DNA of 64,000 bases. Origin: an uncultured Lutimaribacter sp. Lineage in GTDB: Bacteria; Pseudomonadota; Alphaproteobacteria; Rhodobacterales; Rhodobacteraceae. The notes below the pieces were generated by a model that made no database searches, was not told the DNA's origin, and saw only the letters and a list, made by a program, of their open reading frames with translations. Positions 61,213 to 64,000 of this stretch are shown piece by piece (positions within the stretch are counted from its first letter, which is position 1; the number at the start of each line of letters is the position of its first letter). The stretch covers positions 62,001 through 126,000 of the forward strand of contig CAJXSO010000002.1 in the NCBI GenBank assembly GCA_913061505.1, in the 5' to 3' direction. Both the position numbers and the translations under genes were made by a program.

Positions 61213-62320
61213 GAAAGCGCTTTTGCAGCGGCGCATTCCAAAAACTGGCCTGCCCCAACACATCAACAAAGGCCTCGGCCGCGGTGCCCGAGCCAAAGCC
61301 TGTGTGGTTGTCATAGCGCTGGCCCCATTGGCTGGCCAAAAACTGCGCAATTGCGTCCGCGTCATCGGCGGCGGCACTAAACAGCGAGGGGGCATTGCCA
61401 CGCGCGGTTTGGCGGGTGCCAATATCAAGCGAGGGAATGCCCAGAAACGGCGCTTCGCGCACGCCTGCGCTGGAATTGCCCACCATGCAGCTGGCGTTTT
61501 TCATCAATTCCGAGAAATGCGCAAACCGCATCGAGGGCAGCACCCGAAAACGGCTGCGCGGCAGGGTATCGAGCACGGCAAAAATATCTTCTGAACCGGG
61601 GTCGTTATTGGGGGCGATCACCACAAATTGGCGGTTGGATTGTTCCAAAGCGCCAAAAAGCGCCCGTGCCTGCGCGCCCATTGTGCCCGCCTCAGAGGTC
61701 ACAGGGTGGAAGGTGCAGATGCCATAGTCGCCCATGGGCAGGTCGTAATGGCGGCGCACCTCGTCTAGCGCCACACCCGATGGGCCCGAGTGGAAATCCA
61801 GCTCGGGCGAGCCGATAACATGGATCGCCCCTTCCGGTTCGCCCAGCGCCATAACGCGGCGGGCCGCCTCGGGCGAGCTGACGAAATGGTGGGCGCAAAG
61901 CTTGGAATTGCAGTGGCGAAAAATCTCGTCGATCGTGCCCGATACCTCGCCGCCCTCGATATGGGCTGACCTGACATAATTGGTCGAGGCCACCAGCGCG
62001 CAGGCCAGTGCCTCGACGCGATCACCATGCACGATGATCAAATCAGGGCGGTGTTCGGTGACAAAATCGGAAAAACCCAGCACCGTTTTGGCCAGCACCA
62101 CATCCTGCGGATCGCCCGGGCGCTGGTTTAAAAATTCGTGCACAGCCACGCCACGCAGGCGCATCACCTCTAGCTTGGTCAGGCCATAGCGACCCAGCAT
62201 ATGCATGCCCGTCACGAAAAAACTTACCCGAAAGCCGGCATCGCGCGCAGCGATGGCCAGGGGTTCGAGCTTGCCAAAATCGGCGCGGGTTCCAGTGACG
62301 AAAAGAAGGGATTTTTCCAT
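61199..62320 (-). CDS. Hydrolysing UDP-N-acetylglucosamine-type 2-epimerase (NeuC/LegG-like)
   Basis: A 373-residue epimerase that releases a free N-acetyl hexosamine for nonulosonate synthesis. It starts LLFVTGTRADFGKLEPL and contains IVHGDRVEALACALVAST, AHIEGGEVSGTIDEIFRHCNSKL, VIGSPELD and SSAGVREAPFLGIPSLDIGTRQ, all diagnostic for NeuC/LegG enzymes. It is the first gene of the minus-strand cluster and divergent from the GT-A-like gene. Confidence 0.9.
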   Translation of the reverse strand: MEKSLLFVTGTRADFGKLEPLAIAARDAGFRVSFFVTGMHMLGRYGLTKLEVMRLRGVAVHEFLNQRPGDPQDVVLAKTVLGFSDFVTEHRPDLIIVHGDRVEALACALVASTNYVRSAHIEGGEVSGTIDEIFRHCNSKLCAHHFVSSPEAARRVMALGEPEGAIHVIGSPELDFHSGPSGVALDEVRRHYDLPMGDYGICTFHPVTSEAGTMGAQARALFGALEQSNRQFVVIAPNNDPGSEDIFAVLDTLPRSRFRVLPSMRFAHFSELMKNASCMVGNSSAGVREAPFLGIPSLDIGTRQTARGNAPSLFSAAADDADAIAQFLASQWGQRYDNHTGFGSGTAAEAFVDVLGQASFWNAPLQKRFHDIA

Positions 62321-62428
62321 GTGTTCTTGTTTCTGCCTCGGCGCGGCGATCCTAAAGCGCTAAAAAAGGGGTGGCAATTGCAGATATGCCCCCATATCAC
62401 GGTGCTGTTTACCGCGTCGGAGACAGAA

Positions 62429-63211
62429 ATGAACAGCCTCAAGACGGTTATTTGCATGAAATGGGGCACGCTTTACCCCGCTTCATACGTAAATGTGCTG
62501 TATCACGCCGTGCGGCGCCATATCACGGGCGATCTGCGCTTTGTCTGCCTGACCGACGATGCCCATGGGTTAGATCCCGCGATCGATCATTTTCCCATCC
62601 CCGATATGGGCCTGTCTGATTTCGATTGGAAAAAGGGCGGCTGGCCGAAACTGTCGGTGTTCAAGGAAACGCTATACGATCTGTCGGGGCGCTGCCTGTT
62701 TTTGGATTTAGACAGCGTGATTACCGGCCCGCTGGATGCGCTGTTTGACCATCCCGGCGATGTTGTCACCATCGATACCAGCCCCAATTGGGCGCGTTTG
62801 GGCGGCAATGACGCGCCGATGGCCGGCACGGGGGTGTTTACCTTTACCATTGGCCAGTTTCCCGAAATCTTTGATCGTTTCATGGCCGATCACAGCGGCA
62901 TGGTGGCCAAATACCGCATCGAGCAGATCTATCTGCAGGGCGAATTGCCCGAAGGCGCGCTGCGCTTTTGGCCGCTGGATTGGGTGCTTAGCTTTAAATA
63001 CCACCTGCGCCGCCCGCCGCTGTTGGGGCTGGTGCAGCGCCCCAAGCCACCGCTGCCCGATACCCGCGTTGTAGCCTTTCACGGCGAACCACGCCCGATA
63101 GATCTGGTGCGCCCGGGGGTTTGGGGCATTGCCCCGCATCTGGGGCGCGGGCGCGTGCCTTGGGCGGTGAATTACTGGCGCGAAAACGGTGGCAACCCGG
63201 AGCGCGACTGA
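62429..63211 (+). CDS. GT-A-like putative glycosyltransferase of unknown family
   Basis: A 260-residue soluble protein. It begins TVICMKWGTLYPASYVNVLYHAV and has a LFLDLDSVITGPLDALF block with a DxD-like Asp-Leu-Asp (residues 93-95), then GGNDAPMAGTGVFTF and the C-terminal VVAFHGEPRPIDL with a conserved HG. These features resemble retaining GT8-like or related GT-A glycosyltransferases; donor and acceptor are unknown. ATG 62429 has GGAGA upstream; the frame is open 76 codons upstream over the neuC start and was not used. It is coupled to the next gene by a 1-bp stop/start overlap (TGATG). Confidence 0.72.
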   Translation: MNSLKTVICMKWGTLYPASYVNVLYHAVRRHITGDLRFVCLTDDAHGLDPAIDHFPIPDMGLSDFDWKKGGWPKLSVFKETLYDLSGRCLFLDLDSVITGPLDALFDHPGDVVTIDTSPNWARLGGNDAPMAGTGVFTFTIGQFPEIFDRFMADHSGMVAKYRIEQIYLQGELPEGALRFWPLDWVLSFKYHLRRPPLLGLVQRPKPPLPDTRVVAFHGEPRPIDLVRPGVWGIAPHLGRGRVPWAVNYWRENGGNPERD

Positions 63212-63852
63212 TGCTGCCCCCCCGCCTTGCGGCATGGCCGCGCAAATACCTGTACCAAGCACCGCGCGGCTGGCTGCTGAAACTGACCAGCCGTTCAAAC
63301 GCGCGGATGTCTGCGCAATTGGCGGGCCAAAGCGTGGCGGTGGTGGGCAATGCCAAAAGCCTGTTTTCTGCGGATTTTGGCGCGCAGATCGACAGGCATG
63401 ATATCATCATCCGCCTGAACAAGGGCTTTGTGCAGGTGCCAGCCGCGCAAGGCACCCGCACCGACATGGTGGGCCTGACGCCTGAATTATCCGAGGGCGA
63501 AGTCGGCGCGCATTTCGCCCCGCGCCACATGCTGATGCTGATCCCGAAAATGCGCCACTACCGCATTTTTGGCCGCGAAAACGTGAAAAACACCCTGTTT
63601 TACCCGTTTCGCTGGTGGCTGGCCGATCGCAACCTGATTGGGCGGCGCCCCTCTTCGGGGTTTATGGCCATCAGCTGGCTGGTGCGGCTGGGCGTGGCGC
63701 GCGAGATTGTGCTTTATGGGTTCGATTTTGGCCAAACCCCCACCTATTACAACCCGGTGGGCTATAAAACGCCGCATAATTTTGCCCGCGAAGGGCAGAT
63801 TATCATGGGCTGGCAGGCTGAGGGGCGTTTGCGCATTATCCGCCCCGATTAA
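63211..63852 (+). CDS. GT29-type sialyltransferase-like glycosyltransferase
   Basis: A 213-residue protein with the three sialyltransferase motifs of family GT29. Motif L: SVAVVGNAKSL (42-51) with FGAQIDRHDIIIRLNKG (56-72). Motif S: RRPSSGFMAISW (145-156) with REIVLYGFDFG (164-174). Motif VS: His189 and Glu194 in HNFARE, the exact H-x4-E spacing. The Cys pair that joins motifs L and S in animal enzymes is absent. No membrane anchor is clear, although residues 8-25 are basic and aromatic. It would transfer a CMP-activated nonulosonate to a surface glycan; acceptor unknown. Adjacent CMP-sugar genes support this. Confidence 0.75.
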   Translation: MLPPRLAAWPRKYLYQAPRGWLLKLTSRSNARMSAQLAGQSVAVVGNAKSLFSADFGAQIDRHDIIIRLNKGFVQVPAAQGTRTDMVGLTPELSEGEVGAHFAPRHMLMLIPKMRHYRIFGRENVKNTLFYPFRWWLADRNLIGRRPSSGFMAISWLVRLGVAREIVLYGFDFGQTPTYYNPVGYKTPHNFAREGQIIMGWQAEGRLRIIRPD

Positions 63853-64000
63853 GCCCCGCCGCGGCCCACACCTGGAAAGGTCAGCGCGATATCGCCGCGC
63901 AACAGGCCCAGCGTGGTCTTTGCCACCTCATCGGTGTTTTCCTGCGGGTCGTACCTGTCGGTGTTTTCCAGATAGACCTGTTCGATCACGCCTTTGTGGC
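63849..64000 (-). CDS. C-terminal end of an unidentified protein, cut by the window edge
   Basis: On the minus strand an open frame enters from the right edge and ends at TAA (63849-63851). About 49 residues are visible (HKGVIEQVYLENTDRYDPQENT...LLRGDIALTFPGVGRGGA). The frame has the codon bias of its neighbours (G/C at third positions). It is convergent with the GT29-like gene; the two stop codons overlap. I do not recognise the family. It does not resemble the C-terminal SAF domain expected of NeuB. Confidence 0.6.
   Translation of the reverse strand, partial: HKGVIEQVYLENTDRYDPQENTDEVAKTTLGLLRGDIALTFPGVGRGGA

Noticed and set aside
61213-61428. Upstream in-frame extension of the second Kdo-transferase gene across neuC
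   Set aside because: The 72 extra codons are an out-of-frame shadow of neuC, with low-complexity Pro/Arg sequence and no family similarity.

Overview
The window looks like chromosomal DNA of a GC-rich alphaproteobacterium, most likely Rhodobacterales (a Rhodobacter/Roseobacter-type organism). This rests on family-level recognition: GlnD, a GlxA-type regulator beside CaiD, paired Kdo-transferase proteins, a GTG-started dipeptide permease, a urea Urt operon and a Rhodobacteraceae-type porin. No search was run. Genes are tightly packed. Many neighbours overlap by 4 bp (ATGA), and there is no prophage, insertion sequence, tRNA, rRNA or CRISPR array.

Layout, left to right. 1-8.4 kb: 3' part of glnD, a DMT exporter, and a carnitine/betaine-type CoA cluster (CaiD-like hydratase, NDP-forming acyl-CoA synthetase, acyl-CoA dehydrogenase) divergent from a GlxA/AraC regulator. 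8.4-16.3 kb: HU, a class II aldolase and thiolase pair, a hybrid histidine kinase, then yaaA, recQ and a YggT gene on the minus strand. 16.4-24 kb: thioesterase, an MFS permease coupled to a MepA endopeptidase, a queuosine-precursor transporter, a free-standing small RNA with its own promoter and terminator, arfB, a 59-residue zinc-finger protein and polA. 24-31 kb: NlpC/P60 and leucyl aminopeptidase, beta-carbonic anhydrase, asd, an MFS permease and a TPR-methyltransferase. 31-40 kb: a minus-strand peptide-uptake cluster (M20 peptidase, binding protein, two permeases, double ATPase, aldehyde dehydrogenase, SDR), with a PAS-LuxR regulator divergent from it. 40-49.7 kb: housekeeping genes (Trm112, Lon-N, thioredoxin YbbN, xthA, an OmpR-type regulator, ribA, an L,D-transpeptidase, YggS), a porin without a visible start codon, a flavin reductase and a class III aminotransferase. 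50-56 kb: the complete urea transporter urtABCDE. 56-64 kb: a sialic-acid-like (nonulosonate) and envelope-glycan locus.

The last locus is the most coherent accessory system. A hydrolysing UDP-sugar 2-epimerase (NeuC/LegG-like), a Gfo/Idh oxidoreductase, a CMP-nonulosonate cytidylyltransferase and a PtmA-like SDR are interleaved with two different Kdo-transferase-family proteins. Divergent from them are a GT-A-like protein and a small protein carrying all three sialyltransferase (GT29) motifs. Together they suggest that an activated nonulosonic acid is made and transferred to a lipid A/Kdo-linked or other surface glycan. The synthase (NeuB) is not in the window.

Other signals worth attention are the small RNA at about 20053-20234 (rod-like, possibly 6S-like), a 21-nt motif found three times between genes and each time close upstream of a hairpin, and the porin whose signal-peptide reading frame runs directly into a stop codon with no ATG.
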